DNA of 64,000 bases from Streblospio benedicti (lineage: Eukaryota > Annelida > Polychaeta > Spionida > Spionidae), in the NCBI GenBank assembly GCA_019095985.1, contig CM032666.1, positions 4,975,783-5,039,782 of the forward strand. The letters are read 5' to 3'. Shown here piece by piece: positions 28,401 to 37,915 of the stretch. A model generated the notes under the pieces. The model saw nothing but the letters and a program-made list of their open reading frames with translations. It was not told the DNA's origin and ran no database searches. The number at the start of each line of letters is the position of its first letter. Within the stretch, counting starts at the first letter, position 1. A program made the position numbers and the translations under genes.

Positions 28401-30135
28401 CCGCGTTTCCTGCGATCCACGCGATAAGGGGGAACCCCAAGAAGTCAATGGTCCTCATCAGGTACTCCTCGCTGGCAGTGTTGTCCTCCAGGTACTGTTG
28501 AGAACCAGCGAAAAGGATAGCATTGACACGCTTCTCAATGATCTGAAAGCACACAAATAGGAATGTATCTACCTGAATGATATTGCTACTAAATGGTGGA
28601 TCAGGATGTTCACTGGCAGATCCAGGGTTTTTGGAAAAGGGGGTGGGTGGCATACCCACGGGATTTTATGGGTTTCATATGCACGAAGGCTTGCGGATAT
28701 GCCAAAATTCCCATGGAAATTAAACCTTTGGGGTTAAAAAGGTGGAGTGCGTGCCCCCAGTGCCTCCTGGATCTGCCTATCATATTGGATGAGCTGTTGC
28801 TAAGTAAAGACATAGTAAAGACAAGGTACATAATGTGTACACGTTGCATTTAATATCTATGTAGATAATCAATGACTTAACATGACCACAGCAATCGTAC
28901 AAATGGCAGCTACATGTATGTGGTGTCACAATGGGCTGGGTGTAAATGATACATTACTAAAATTTAAGAAGTTTCACTTCAAAGGACAGGTTGGAGAAAT
29001 AGTATCTTGATAGTAACTACTTTTTAGAATGATACATTTTGAAAAGTAAGTAATATTTCCTGTTTTTGACAAGGCTTTGCTTTTCAATACCTATATTTGA
29101 CAAGTAGTGCGGGCTACTGAGCGCCAAAAGATTGAAAAGTAATGTTGGACACCTACAGAACGGGTTTTGATTGTACGGAGTGGTGTCTAATGTCTAAAGG
29201 AGAGAGCCATGTGAATAAAGGCGAGCAATATAATCATAGGAGACATATAAGATTATAATAATATGTGGAGAAACAAAGTGAAAGTAATAACATGAAAGAT
29301 GACAAGACGGTTACAATGTTGTGGGCTTTTTCAGTTTTGAACCTTAAGAATGACCCACCGCCTCGCGCAATTTTACAGACCTGATCTGTGAGCTTGGTGA
29401 GGATCTCAATGGGGCTCCAGCGGTCCATTTCAATGAGCTCAAAGTCAAAGATGTAATTCTCCATCAAGTAGCTTGGGGTGTTTTTTCTGTTAAATTGCAT
29501 GAGACTCTTCTGAACCCTTGTAATGAAACCCTTTCTCTTGAAGATGTGACTGGGCACTATGACTCCAATACACACGGGCTCTTTGCCATCTTGGTAGATA
29601 AAATTACACACGCCATCACTGAGTTTTTGGGAGGTAGATGCTGGTAAAAAAAATCAAGAGTACATGTCATGTAAACTTACTCTAGCAATTGATACATTAT
29701 ATGACACTAAGACACACCGAACATTAGGTACAGGCCCGTGCTCGGGGAGGGTGTGTGTGTGTGCTCGGGGGTGTTCCGCCGAACCCACCTTGAACCCACT
29801 TTCTTCTAATAAGGTTACATATGAACTTTTCAGGTAATAGTGTATTCATTAGATTAGGCAATTGCCCGCGAGCAGAAAAAATAACAACTGAGCACCCCTT
29901 TACCAAAAGCTGAGCACGGGTATGTTGACTTTAGAACAAAGGGGCACATGCAATGAAACTAAATTTGTTTAGATGTGTGTCAAGAAGTGCCGGTGGCAGC
30001 TTTAATATGAGAAAAAGCAGTCATGTTGAGGTTTGACAACTGCCATATCCCTTGCTTACCTCCAATGTAGATGATGAAGAGGAGGAGCAGGTGCAGGAGC
30101 AGCCTGGAGGTAGTACCGGCCAGCCCAGGGAACAT
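4363..30135 (-). CDS. GRIN2-like NMDA-type glutamate receptor subunit (5' part, signal peptide to M1; 3' end off the window)
   Basis: Ligand-gated cation channel subunit of the excitatory synapse. Exons in transcript order: 30135-30060, 29640-29381, 28542-28390, 28141-27963, 27591-27472, 24379-24222, 22803-22653, 20440-20317, 11892-11788, 10968-10853, 9491-9423, 6935-6860, 6687-6501, then an M1 exon (5281-5156 or 4488-4363). I read each border as AG before and GT after the exon; the lengths (76, 260, 153, 179, 120, 158, 151, 124, 105, 116, 69, 76, 187, 126 nt) keep one open frame of about 633 residues. Product: signal peptide, LIVBP-like amino-terminal domain, S1 half of the ligand-binding domain, M1. 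GRIN2-type signatures are VVTLEE, the CC..(F/L)CIDLL motif, DWNGLV, DFSVPF.ETGI and SPTAFLEP. The channel pore, M3, S2 and M4 are not in the window; no candidate exon is visible between 1 and 4362. Nothing suggests a pseudogene. The family call is by motif memory, not by alignment. Confidence 0.9.
5156..5281 (-). CDS. GRIN2-like M1 exon, copy A (upstream in the transcript)
   Basis: 126-nt exon between a TTTTCAG acceptor and a GTAAAA donor. It starts with AG, completing the GAG left open by the 6501 exon, and ends in phase 1. It encodes EPFDGLSW (pre-M1), a hydrophobic M1 helix (about 19 residues, [16 protein letters not shown]) and EWLSPHGFN, then [12 protein letters not shown]2 proteins carry EPFS..VW - M1 - FEY.SPVG.N at this place. 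It has the same length and phases as the exon at 4363-4488. Confidence 0.87.
6005..6336. mobile_element. MITE, about 330 bases, inverted ends
   Basis: The ends are inverted copies: AGTGTAAGTTCACATGCAAG on the left against ATGTGAACGTACACT on the right, followed inside by GGGATGT and its partner CTAGGGATA. The interior repeats GCGACATCGCT-like words and has no coding frame. It lies in the intron between the S1 and M1 exons. Confidence 0.6.
6501..11892 (-). CDS. GRIN2-like S1 ligand-binding half, five exons
   Basis: Exons 11892-11788, 10968-10853, 9491-9423, 6935-6860 and 6687-6501. Product features in order: [10 protein letters not shown], then [14 protein letters not shown] (start of S1), a short cysteine pair region, [10 protein letters not shown] (the GRIN CCKGFCIDLL motif), a loop ending WGAFDT, DWNGLV, the ligand-contact block [15 protein letters not shown], and [12 protein letters not shown] before M1. 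The arginine of this block, which binds the agonist carboxylate in all ionotropic glutamate receptors, is present. The position usually Thr in vertebrate GRIN2 (SLTI) is Lys here (SLKI). The 69-nt exon at 9423-9491 is small but fits its neighbours exactly in phase (1 + 66 + 2 nt). Confidence 0.88.
6936..9422. other. Receptor intron with minor repeats
   Basis: Mostly A+T-rich. 8109-8154 is a perfect 23-base unit repeated twice in tandem (AATATCAAAATAAAGATTGT...). 8555-9330 is more G+C-rich and starts and ends with related GTTAAATGG / TTTAATAGAGGTAGGC words, perhaps the ends of an unclassified element. The minus-strand frame 8684-8950 matches nothing I know. Confidence 0.4.
9492..10852. other. 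Receptor intron, nothing recognised
   Basis: A+T-rich sequence between two phase-matched exons; no repeat ends, RNA genes or coding frames that I can support. Confidence 0.45.
11893..14848. other. Receptor intron, mostly featureless
   Basis: Holds a partial copy of the palindromic repeat G at about 12005-12180 (shared words ACACTGATCACGG, CAATAAACCATCTAAATGAT, TGGTGTTATCATGTTCAC). The word GCTTCAGCAGCTGAAGC occurs at about 13345-13362 and again at 14742-14758. No exon found. Confidence 0.45.
14849..15348. mobile_element. Repeat A copy 1, CCAGAGC-ended element
   Basis: Starts CCAGAGCCCTGTGCAG and ends GCCGCGCAGAGCTCTGG, short inverted ends of the CAG-type seen in hAT elements. The interior is rich in CACCCACACCCGC words and shares AGGGAGTTTCTGTAAAGGAA and TAATTCAGTTTGAAA with the copies at 17174-17888 and 34150-36164. 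No coding content. The hAT assignment rests only on the ends. Confidence 0.55.
15352..17170. repeat. Repeat B copy 1, 1.8-kb interspersed repeat
   Basis: Homologous to 32690-34147 throughout (for example ACTAATCCTAACTGGTGCAG, GTCCGCTTGTACGGGACTAA, GAATACTGTCACTAGCTGAG). No open frame is conserved between the copies. The sequence is less A+T-rich than its surroundings. It is flanked on both sides by repeat A in the same orientation. The family is unknown to me. Confidence 0.6.
17174..17888. mobile_element. Repeat A copy 2
   Basis: Begins CCAGAGCCCTGCGTGGG and ends CCCCGCGCAGGGCTCTGCC, giving clear inverted ends (CAGAGCCCTGCG / CGCAGGGCTCTG). It is longer than copy 1 by an internal block that copy 3 also has. 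It serves as the reference for the undisrupted target site of the element nested in copy 3 (CAATCTGTAAAGTTGG). Confidence 0.6.
17889..18445. repeat. Fold-back repeat G, most complete copy
   Basis: Imperfect palindrome. The left arm (to about 18105) contains GACCAATCTGAGCTAGAGTT, TTGATCAGGCTACTC; the right arm (from about 18240) holds their complements (GTAGCCTGATCGATTGAGG, AACTCTAGTTCAGATTGGTC). The loop region matches, in reverse, the sequences at 19995-20160 and 36380-36545. Non-coding; a fold-back MITE is the simplest reading. Confidence 0.55.
19229..19763. mobile_element. MITE E copy 1, 535 bases, TTA target duplication
   Basis: Ends GAGAGCAACCATCATTATTT and, inverted, AATTAATGATGGTCGCTCCC; flanked by TTA on both sides. 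The interior has G-runs and GGGCGCTCAATT-like words. The related copy at 31121 starts AGGGAGCGACCATCATTATT. A three-base TWA duplication is characteristic of PIF/Harbinger elements, so that superfamily is my guess. No transposase. Confidence 0.65.
19865..20165. repeat. Fold-back repeat G, partial copy
   Basis: Shares GATGGAGTTGAGATCCAGAG and TGGCCGCCAAATTTCCGTTG with 36380-36530, and a left part (ATGATAACACCAGAGATAA, GTGATCAGTGTTC) with the complement of 12060-12170. Non-coding. It ends about 150 bases before the receptor exon at 20317. Confidence 0.5.
20317..29640 (-). CDS. GRIN2-like amino-terminal (LIVBP-like) domain exons
   Basis: Seven exons (29640-29381, 28542-28390, 28141-27963, 27591-27472, 24379-24222, 22803-22653, 20440-20317) encode the bilobed extracellular domain that in NMDA receptors controls assembly and allosteric modulation. 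Readable blocks: [11 protein letters not shown] (first strand), VNAILFAG and [10 protein letters not shown] (core strands), LLLTPSI followed by [38 protein letters not shown], and [18 protein letters not shown], which resembles the last ATD strands of GRIN subunits (SF.EDG...DP...I.N). Introns are 0.25-3 kb. The intron between 24379 and 27472 carries a large inverted-repeat element that begins only about 22 bases from the 24379 splice acceptor. Confidence 0.85.
20441..22652. other. Receptor intron, nothing recognised
   Basis: A+T-rich with one C-tract near 22500. The frame at 22144-22350 resembles nothing. No repeat boundaries that I can support. Confidence 0.45.
23021..23375. mobile_element. 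MITE, 355 bases, AGGCCTAG ends
   Basis: Left end AGGCCTAGAAAAAAATGATT followed by TGGTTCCGGTAAC; right end GTTACCAGAACCA...ATCATTTTTTCTAGGCCT. That makes an inverted terminal repeat of nearly 40 bases. The A+T-rich interior contains tandem AGGTTAGGTAGG-like words. Intronic, non-coding. Confidence 0.65.
24402..26961. mobile_element. Fold-back-type DNA element with arms made of a 350-base tandem repeat
   Basis: The outer ends (ACAGCGAGCTAGCTGCACC / GCCGCTAGCTCGCCGTCTAT) are inverted copies, and the inversion runs inward for nearly 1 kb on each side (about 24402-25342 and 25970-26961). Each arm is itself a head-to-tail repeat of about 350 bases: GCTCATTTGCATAAAAAC occurs at about 24540, 24897 and (diverged) 25249, and its complement three times on the right. 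The middle, 25343-25970, is unique. Flanking TA on both sides is possible. The structure resembles FB or other long-TIR elements; I cannot place the superfamily. It sits in the receptor intron, about 22 bases from the exon at 24379. Confidence 0.75.
25343..25969 (-). pseudogene. Fossil coding stretch in the core of the fold-back element
   Basis: The minus strand of about 25440-25760 reads as a charged, helix-like protein (for example [53 protein letters not shown]), interrupted, with codon-like composition that its surroundings lack. The plus strand at 25855-25935 can be read as an acidic run ([17 protein letters not shown]). I recognise no family. It may be a remnant of the element's own gene or of a captured host gene. 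It looks broken. Confidence 0.35.
27592..27962. other. Short receptor intron with a strong hairpin
   Basis: 371-base intron between two amino-terminal-domain exons. 27791-27806 (ATATATATGCTCAAAA) and 27812-27827 are perfect inverted copies around a 5-base loop. Confidence 0.6.
28614..28777. mobile_element. MITE, about 164 bases, GGCAGATCCAGG ends
   Basis: Starts TGGCAGATCCAGGGTTTTTG and ends CCTCCTGGATCTGCC, with CCCCC/GGGGG tracts just inside both ends. A lone end of the same kind (CCCCTGGATCTGCCAG) is at about 61880. The CAG-containing termini suggest a hAT-type non-autonomous element. Intronic, 71 bases from the 28542 acceptor. Confidence 0.6.
29734..29921. mobile_element. Short element with CCCGTGCTC inverted ends
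   Basis: GCCCGTGCTCGGGGAGGG at the left faces GCTGAGCACGGGT at the right. About 190 bases, non-coding, located in the intron between the first two receptor coding exons. Confidence 0.5.
30060..30135 (-). CDS. GRIN2-like first coding exon: start codon and signal peptide
   Basis: The ATG at 30135-30133 opens a strongly hydrophobic leader ([20 protein letters not shown], then IIYIG) typical of a secretory signal peptide. It is the first in-frame ATG, with A at -3. The exon ends in a GTAAGC donor and leaves one base, which joins CA of the next exon to give alanine, a reasonable signal-peptidase site. A 5' UTR exon further right is likely, but I could not place it. Confidence 0.8.
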
Positions 30136-31120
30136 CTTGACGAAGTGCAGGTGGGAGGCGAACAGAACAGCAGTGCACAAAGCCCATGAATATTTGTTGT
30201 ATTATTGATAAGGATATTGGTACAACCCTTCCCAGATCTAGAATGCTGCAATACTGACAAACGAGACACTGCTTACAGGTTTACTTTAAATTGAACAGCC
30301 ACATCCTATTACCTAGTTTGAGCAGATTATTGTGCTGGTATCCGGCATGATCTACGGTAGTTTCTGCTTTAAAAAAATCCACTATTCAGTAAATGAATGA
30401 AAAACACGTCTGCTGTCATGTTGATGCTGTACAAATTCCTACATTTACTAATTATTCACTTGTTTAAGTAGGATTTTGCCACCGAGGTAATCCCTCCACG
30501 TGCTAGTTCAGTAGCACCCGCATGTGTACAGATGAGCATAAAAAATGTTATCACATATTATCACCATTAGAACATTTCAGGTGTACATTCCTTGCACATC
30601 TATCACCCAGGCAAATGACGCTCTTCATAGCCAAAGGTACTCTTCTCCCATCCATCTTCTCTCACATATACCAATGAAATGACTCAGATTTACACCTCAT
30701 CAGCGGCACTGTGCTGCAAATATGACACTAGAATCATGAGGTGATTGTGGGTAATCGCCCCACTCACTTTCATCTTCTCATTACTTTATCCTTATAGTCC
30801 ATTCTTTATGTCGTGCCTGGTTCTGGCACAGGAAGACGGTATCCGCTGCATCGCACCTGAAGAAAAGGAAAAGTACAATCATGTATGATTTACGGCCATC
30901 AGTATTAATCTCCTTATTATGTATTGTTATTTCAATAGGCGATGTTTAATATTTCATGGTAGTAGTTATCTGTCACGTGGGTGAGGGTTCTAGGAAGGTA
31001 GTAGGAGTTCGTCCCTTTAGGACTAGTCAGTATAATGTAAGCAACATTAAATGTAAACAGTTACATGGATGGCTGGGGTTGGGGCGTGTGGTATGAAAAA
31101 AACCCACCATGGCATGATTA
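30136..31120. other. Upstream region of the receptor start codon
   Basis: 5' UTR, promoter or first intron of the receptor gene is expected here. I see no convincing TATA box, CpG-rich patch or leader exon. 31055-31120 shares GGCTGGGGTTGGGGCGTG-like and CATGGCATGATT words with 18530-18590, the flank of another repeat. Confidence 0.35.
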
Positions 31121-31500
31121 AGGGAGCGACCATCATTATTTGTACAGGAGGGGAAAGGGGTGGTGGTGGTGGTAGTGGTAGTGGTGTGTGTGTGGGGGGG
31201 GGGGCACTCAGCTTTCTTTTGTAACAGAATTCGATTCTAGAAGGAAGGGCGCTCAATTCTAATTCAAAGAGAAAGGGAGCACACTACTAGTAAATTCTAA
31301 AACTGAAAGGGTCATATTTTACGCACATTTGTCATAAATTGACGTATTCCTGCAATATTCGCGCTATTGCATTTAACTGTATTCTAATGTCAACATAACA
31401 AGTCAAATAGATTGTTAAACATGTATTCATTTTCTATTTACAATGAAATATAATTCATTTCAATACACTTTAAACAATTATCAGGGAATCTGTCCAAATA
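31121..31500. mobile_element. MITE E copy 2, truncated
   Basis: Starts AGGGAGCGACCATCATTATT after TTA, continues with G/T-rich simple sequence and GGCACTCAGCTTTC, then matches 19330-19560 of copy 1 (ATTTTACGCACATTTG, CAATACACTTTAAACA, CAGGGAATCTGTCC). The right end is missing; similarity stops near 31500. Confidence 0.6.
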
Positions 31501-32689
31501 ACGTGACAAGAAAATTAGTTCATTGTGAATCAGAACAGGCTGTATCAGAGTTGTTGTCACATACACATTTTAGAACATTGATTAATGTATCACCTGTAAA
31601 CCTCTTTTTCTGAACCAATGCTTTAAGTTAAGAGGGGCTATGTCATAATGCTTATGGAGAAATGATAAGATTTCCCTATCAATGACATTTATCACATCGT
31701 GATCCTTATTAGCATTGAGTTGATCCATAATGTTATCCATACCACGTTCCAAACCTTCTTTTCTTTTCCTCTTTTCTTTGGCAGTATTTCTTCTTTTCTG
31801 CTGGGCCAACCCCTTCTGCACTACAGGAATTCCTTGACCAACCTTTTCTATCCTATTGAGAGAGACCTCAATTTTTCTTTACTGCCTCATCAATTTTTTG
31901 TATCTCTCCATCCAGTTTGCCATTTTCGTTTCACATAAAACTCGTTTTTCTCATGCTTTCCAAATGTCAACGTGTTTCCTTCAAGTAGGTCACTTCTTAT
32001 AATTTTCAACTCAGCATTCGTTTCTTCTATTTCTACTATTCCATTTTATTCAACAATGCTTGAAAGGGTGTCAATTCCTTCATAGCACAATTCTTTCTTT
32101 CTAGGATTGCAAGACATAAAATTAGGAACTGAAACTTTGCAAGAGAAAACAAGTCTTTAGCATTCAAGCAAGGGATCCGGTGCTGGCCATGACTGACTGA
32201 TCAGCCTTTGTTACATTTCCGTTCTAATACAAAATATTTACAAGTCTTTCATAGGTATGGAAAAGAAAAACTTAAAGGAGCTTACCAGGATATCATTACT
32301 TTCAGAAGATTCCGAAATTCATGGAGCATCATACGGACAACGGTATAACTATACATGGAGGCACGTATTGGCCACTGTACAAGAGATGGTTACAATCCAT
32401 GTCCATTCTTTGAGAAGTTGTCACTCACCAAACATAGTCTAAGGTCATTGCCAGATTACACAGCTCTTCCCAAATATAGATATTGTGACCTGAACAATGC
32501 TCCTATAACATATAGGACAAATCAGAATTGGAAGACACGATGACAGTGCAATAAACCATCTAAATGATTCTCATTTAAAAATCCGCTTATCTCTGGTTTT
32601 ATCATGGTCTGTGGGTTTATGATGGTGCAGACTGCCAAAATCATTTTGTTTCCAGGATTATAAGTGAGTTACCACCATAAAATTACCCT
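31501..32689. other. Unclassified stretch with coding-like remnants
   Basis: On the minus strand 31582-31821 reads as a lysine/arginine-rich, helix-like segment (AQQKRRNTAKEKRKRK) followed by a less charged part ending FRKRGLQVIH; upstream sequence to about 32160 also reads partly as helix-like protein in other frames. I recognise no family; a retroelement remnant is likely. 32530-32620 is a partial copy of repeat G (GCAATAAACCATCTAAATGA). Confidence 0.3.
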
Positions 32690-34147
32690 ACAGACTCCCC
32701 ACCGAAGTGCGACAAGCCGGGAGGTTCTAATCCTAACTGGTGCAGTTATACAAGGCAACCTACAGTACTCTGGCAGTTCCTTACGAGGGATGTGCCCTAG
32801 TGACCTATCACTAACATGGATTCTTATTGCACTCTCCCCCAGTTTTCACATTACAAGGTCGTCCGCTTGTACGGGACTAACTTATGCAATGAAAACTCAC
32901 CCCGCAAAATATCCATGCGTTATCCACTCAATGTTCTTGTGATGCTGATCATCTCTGCCAGTAGCGGCACCTATACGTCACACACTGCAGACTGGACATC
33001 TGGAGTGGGCTTCAGCTAAAAAGAAAGAGTAGTGATCCCTAGGCCTCAGTCTAAAAGAAAGTAGGATTAGAAAAAAACACATCTCACACAACATCAATAG
33101 TAACATTGGGAAGTTGCAAACTCAACCACCTCATGTTCATGTCCCACTAATAAGTCTCACAACTATCTTAGGCTTCACCGCTTGGAACCCGGACCACGTG
33201 GGAGTCACAACTCAACCACGCCCAGCCACAGCTTGAAGTGATACCTACCAGATTATCCCAGACGCCAGCAAAGGGAGTTCTACTTGTACTGTTCCCTAGA
33301 AATGTATAGTTTAGTGAAAAGAATTCGAGCTATGTTCACTAACACTTTAGAATACTGTCACTAGCTGAGAAATGCTGAAAAGTATTCAGTATCCTGCCCA
33401 AAGAGTATCTAACTTGAGACCTGAAACAAGCCGAAAAGCCTGAGCCTTTCACATCCAAACAACATAATGTGCAAGGTGGTTACTCAAATGGTAGATGGTA
33501 AGGTTACAAGGTGCCAATCCAATCTCCCAACCCCAGTACTGGCTTGATGTGTACAACATCGATTGTTCTTATGTCTGGCCACCAAGTTATTCGGTTTCTC
33601 GGTTACTTGGATTCAGGGTGGCAAAATCCCCACCCCAGTACTTGCTTGTTTTGCAAAGGACCTAGGTTTCCGGTGGCTGGCAGTTAAAATTGATTCAAGT
33701 GCTCATTGCTCAGTCAATTCATTTCCGACACGATAGGAGACAGGAGTGTCTTGTCGGTGTCATTTTTCAATTCAGGATTGGAGTTCTAGACTGCTACAAG
33801 TGAGCAACCATCTGGTTTCCCGTATTACACAACTGGGCTTCTCGTTGTGTTTAATAACCCCCTAATGCATGCTTCATGTTAATGCTTGAGTCGCATACTC
33901 ACGGGCCCTACGGGTTCGTTCTAATAACACTAACTACTGACCTACCTCACGAATGGCTGGACAGGGCACGTGTCCACGTAGGGAAGGACGAGACTGGTCA
34001 CAGATAGAGAATAAGGGCCAACCTCCACGCTCATCACGGTATCTAAGCTCAGCTCAAAGTGCCGCTGGTCGGCTTACTATGCTTGGTACTGAAGTGCACC
34101 AAAGCATGTCTAATACTATATGGTCCTTAGGAACAACACCGTCCCTA
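32690..34147. repeat. Repeat B copy 2
   Basis: Second copy of the repeat at 15352-17170, shorter because several internal blocks are missing (notably between about 33830 and 33900). Shared words include TCCTAACTGGTGCAGTTATA, AACTCACCCCGCAAAATATC and GGCTTACTATGCTTGGTAC. As at the first locus, repeat A follows directly on its right. Confidence 0.6.
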
Positions 34148-34149
34148 AT

Positions 34150-36164
34150 CCAGAGCCCTTTGTGGCTTGATAAGTTTTCACCCACATCTGCCCAGCACGT
34201 TTAATTAATGTGAACACCCAAGCATTCACCCACGTGTTTAACAAAAATTAAACCTGCACCCATACCCGCACCCACAGTTATTATAGACAACCCGAACAAA
34301 ACCTTAAAATCCCGCATTAAAGCCTGCATATTTTATAGATATTTACAGTTATGGTTCAACATTTCATACATTTATCACATGTTTTAACCACAGTTACAGA
34401 GTTATTGGCAACAAGCAATGCTTCTCAGGGAGCTCTACAAAGGAAACATGTGTGCCTATGATCTTGAGTGAATTGCAAAGTAATTCAGTTTGAAAACATC
34501 CAGATGAACGATTACTTAACAGACTATAATGCCAATTATGTTCCTGTTTGCTATATCAATATAATGAAATACATCTACTGCCCTCTTTTTAACGTGTACA
34601 ATACAATCTGTAAGGGACGTTGCAATTTTTACTAGGCAGGAGAGGCGGGGGGCGGTGCATATTGAAAAACTTGTCTGAAAAAAGGTCATGTCCCATGCTC
34701 ATGTGATTAAATAAAACCTGATGTCCCATGACCTACATTCATAAAAAGGTCTGTGTCCCCTCCCACGAATATAACCTTTGTTTTTTTGACCTGGGAGATA
34801 TTGAATTAAAAGTTGAGAATCCGCAAAATGAGTTTAAATGCAGTCGGTATAAAAGCAGTAGTAATCTAGAGGTGGTAGACAATTTAGGCCATTACAACGT
34901 ATTTTCATTTACATGTGTGATATATTTATGGATTTCTGTTCAGTAGTTTAACCATGTTAATTGTTTACATAAGTGGCATACAAAATGTACATATACTGAC
35001 TATTGACTTTTGCTGTTTTCGTCTATATATTATTTGATTTTAATTTGCGGTTTTGGTCAATCCTGAACCTGCTTATCATAGGCTATTAATGTTTGCTGAC
35101 TAATTAAGTTTGTGTGCGCAAATGAATCTAGTTTTACAGTAATACTGACGCTAGTTTCATGTTTTTAACATGTTTTGCTATACATATTTTTGCGAGTTTT
35201 ATCTTTATTGCCATTTTCTGTTTGTTCCCTGACAATAAAATAATCATATATTATTTTCAAGGTTAGAATCGCTGAAAGTACGGATTTTTGCCAATTGATA
35301 ACTTGCTCAAGTATTTATCAGCATTATCATTTTTTATTAAAAGATCGAGTCATGTTATATTTTGTATTTCTGTTTTGTTTTACACATTTTATGCTACCAT
35401 TTTTTTCTATACAAGTAGTATAAGAAGGGATTTGAAATGTATTGATGTGTATATGGATATTTTTTTATTACATCTCCAAATTATTTTCTTATATTTTGTT
35501 AACTAAAATTCACATTGGTTATTACGTGTTTGTTGTTTGTGCCCTTCTGGTAGTGAACCCCTTCTTATAAAATTGTGCTAAGATAGTAATGTTGGGTTCA
35601 ATATGTTCTACTTGGTTAAAAACAGTTGTGGTGCGAATAAGAAATCGCATATTCACATATAAGTTAATTTAGCTTTGCACATTGTTGCAACACTATTTTT
35701 TCCACGTTCAATGTGATTTATAGAGATCTAACTATGACCAAGTGAGCAACATTGTACCATTCGCGTGAATAATTTGTACCGATTCGTTCGTGCTAAAGTG
35801 AGATTTCAGCAGATGAAAAAAAAGTGCACGTCCCATGCCCAATGAGAATGAAAAATCATCAGGTCCCACTGCTTTGCAGCTGGAAAAAAAGTACCTGTCC
35901 CCCTACCAAATGCACCGGTCCCCCTGCCTGGTAAATATTGCACCGTCCCTAATGTTGGAATAGATGCTAGGAAATTGTAACAAGTATAGAACATGCAGGT
36001 TCCTTTGAGGGTTCGCTTCAAGATCTTAAGCCCGTAAAGAGCCCGCAATGCAAAATATTTTGAGGATCAAAACCAGCATGCAGCCCGAAAATTTGATGTT
36101 GCAGACGCATGCAGTACCAGCGGGAAGTGGACCAGCGGGATGTGGGGCCCGCGCAGGGCTCTGC
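34150..36164. mobile_element. Repeat A copy 3, split by a nested element
   Basis: Left part 34150-34613 (CCAGAGCCCTTTGTGG ... CAATACAATCTGTAA) and right part 35950-36164 (TAATGTTGGAATAGATGC ... GCGCAGGGCTCTG) together correspond to copy 2 at 17174-17888. The two parts are separated by the element at 34614-35949. Confidence 0.6.
34614..35949. mobile_element. Element C copy 1, nested in repeat A
   Basis: Ends GGGACGTTGCAATTTTTACT and, inverted, GGTAAATATTGCACCGTCCC; flanked by TAA on both sides, where the empty site in repeat A copy 2 has a single TAA. Subterminal parts hold GGTGCATATTGAAAAACTTG and inverted GCACGTCCCATGCCC-like words shared with 42646-43325 in reverse orientation. The interior (about 34770-35700) is very A+T-rich and without a recognisable transposase. 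TAA duplication fits PIF/Harbinger. Confidence 0.65.
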
Positions 36165-36171
36165 CCTATAC

Positions 36172-36545
36172 ATAGATTACTGAATTTCGATACCCCATGC
36201 ATTTTACATTATAAAACATTATTGTTTTTATCCATAAATCCACATGCATTTCATTTCATTACACCACAATAAAAAAAAAACATATTGTGTAGATCATGAC
36301 CAATCGGAACTACAGTTTCATATCTTAAACCCAAGTTCAATCCTCTGCTTTGACCTCAATTGATCAGGCCACTCGAATTAATAGGTCAAATAGGTTAATG
36401 ATGGAGTTGAGATCCAGAGAATGCAGACACCTCAGAGATCAGTTAAACAGTAAGACATAGTAAGGGTTGATTATGCGTGAATTCAGATTTCTTGGGTGGC
36501 CGCCAAATTTCCGTGGTGCGTCAGTCTGAACTATGACGTTACACA
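36172..36545. repeat. Fold-back repeat G, copy after repeat A
   Basis: Same order as at 17889: repeat A is followed directly by the left arm (ATAGATTACTGAATTTCGAT, TTGACCTCAATTGATCAGG) and the loop (GATGGAGTTGAGATCCAGAG); the right arm is missing. Repeats A and G may therefore move, or have been copied, together. Confidence 0.5.
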
Positions 36546-37914
36546 TTCAACAGTATTATAACTATGCTCACCCGTCCAAAAAATGAGACAAAAGCATGAT
36601 GCAAACACGAAAAAAATACTGAACAGGAAAGCTTCAGTTCCCATTTAAAACATTATGGCGGTGAGTACGGACGTGCCCCGATACTGGCTAACTGGGTGTC
36701 TTTTTCACATTGTTGGTATATTCTGGGTGTTTTTTTCATATTTGCATTATATTTCTTACATATTTTTGTCAGATATTGGTATATTATATCACAGTTTTCT
36801 CATATATTGGTATAATGTGCGTCAGATTTCCTCAAAAATAGGTCTATTGGTGGGTGGCACTTTCAACCTGTCAGTGACACATCAGTACCCATTCTCTGAC
36901 ACCCCCACCCCCACCCCCAGAGAATAAACTACACCTTTGTAGCAATCTAAATCTTTAATAAGCTTTAATTTTCACTACGTGAGACGTAACTCGAAAAGCT
37001 ACATTTTCACGCATGAACAAAACAAAACAAACGATAAAACTAAAAACAACAACAAACACAACAATCTACACCTTCCAACAAGCAGAGCAGATTCAGTAAT
37101 TTGAAATTTAGTTTCATGTCTAACACAATGTTCGCCATTTTCAACCACAAAGAAAGTATGTCTCACTTGAATTTACAGCTTCCTGGGACACATTAGTAAT
37201 GATTTTTCTCTTGCAATAATTTGCATTTGAGGAGAGAACGCTGAGTGGAAAATGTGGTTTACTTTGCACCTTAATACAAACATGAGAAAATGGAAATATA
37301 TGTGACAGTTATATGAGCCAGGTCGGCTATACGTTTCCTGAATAGCCCTGAATCTATAATGTAATTTCAGTGGACACCATGCGCAGACTATGATGGATTC
37401 GTGCCGAGGATTCTCCGTGATATTTTCCTCTCCTATTATCACGTTGGTAGCCGACGCCGATGGCGATTCTAGCTCGGGATGTCTCCATACAGTATGACGT
37501 CTGCTCGCCACCACCTTCACGGAGAGATTATCGTGTACTCCGTGGCCGTTCCCCAGCATCCAAAACCATCACAAAGAGATAGCCGAGAATGTCAATGAAA
37601 AGAGAACAACTCTATTGAGACCTCTGGCTGGTTGTAACAGAGATGCTAAACACAAGTTCACAAATGCAAAATTCATGGTCACCCTCTGTACTTTTATGGC
37701 GTCATTTATTTAGCCCTGATGAAAAAATGAATTCGGTGGTCTCGGTAATCCCCACAACATATTCATCTAGGAAGCCCGGTGGGTAATGGCCACTTCCGGT
37801 GGTGATGGCTGGTGGTTAGACTTGACCAAATGCTTTGCACTTCAAACATATACTATTCTTTCCGTTGAGCATTAACCAATGCTATGGTATCAAGACTAGA
37901 ATGCGGACACAACG
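36546..37914. other. Intergenic, nothing firmly recognised
   Basis: Contains short degenerate repeats of TTTTTTCATATTTGCATTAT type near 36710-36830 and CCCCCACCCCCACCCCC at 36901. The minus-strand frame 37173-37559 is 128 codons long but resembles no family and has no supporting splice signals. Confidence 0.35.
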
Positions 37915-37915
37915 C

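Noticed and set aside
37173-37559. 128-codon minus-strand frame upstream of the receptor gene as a gene
   Set aside because: No family resemblance, no signal peptide, no matching splice sites; length alone is not enough in this region.
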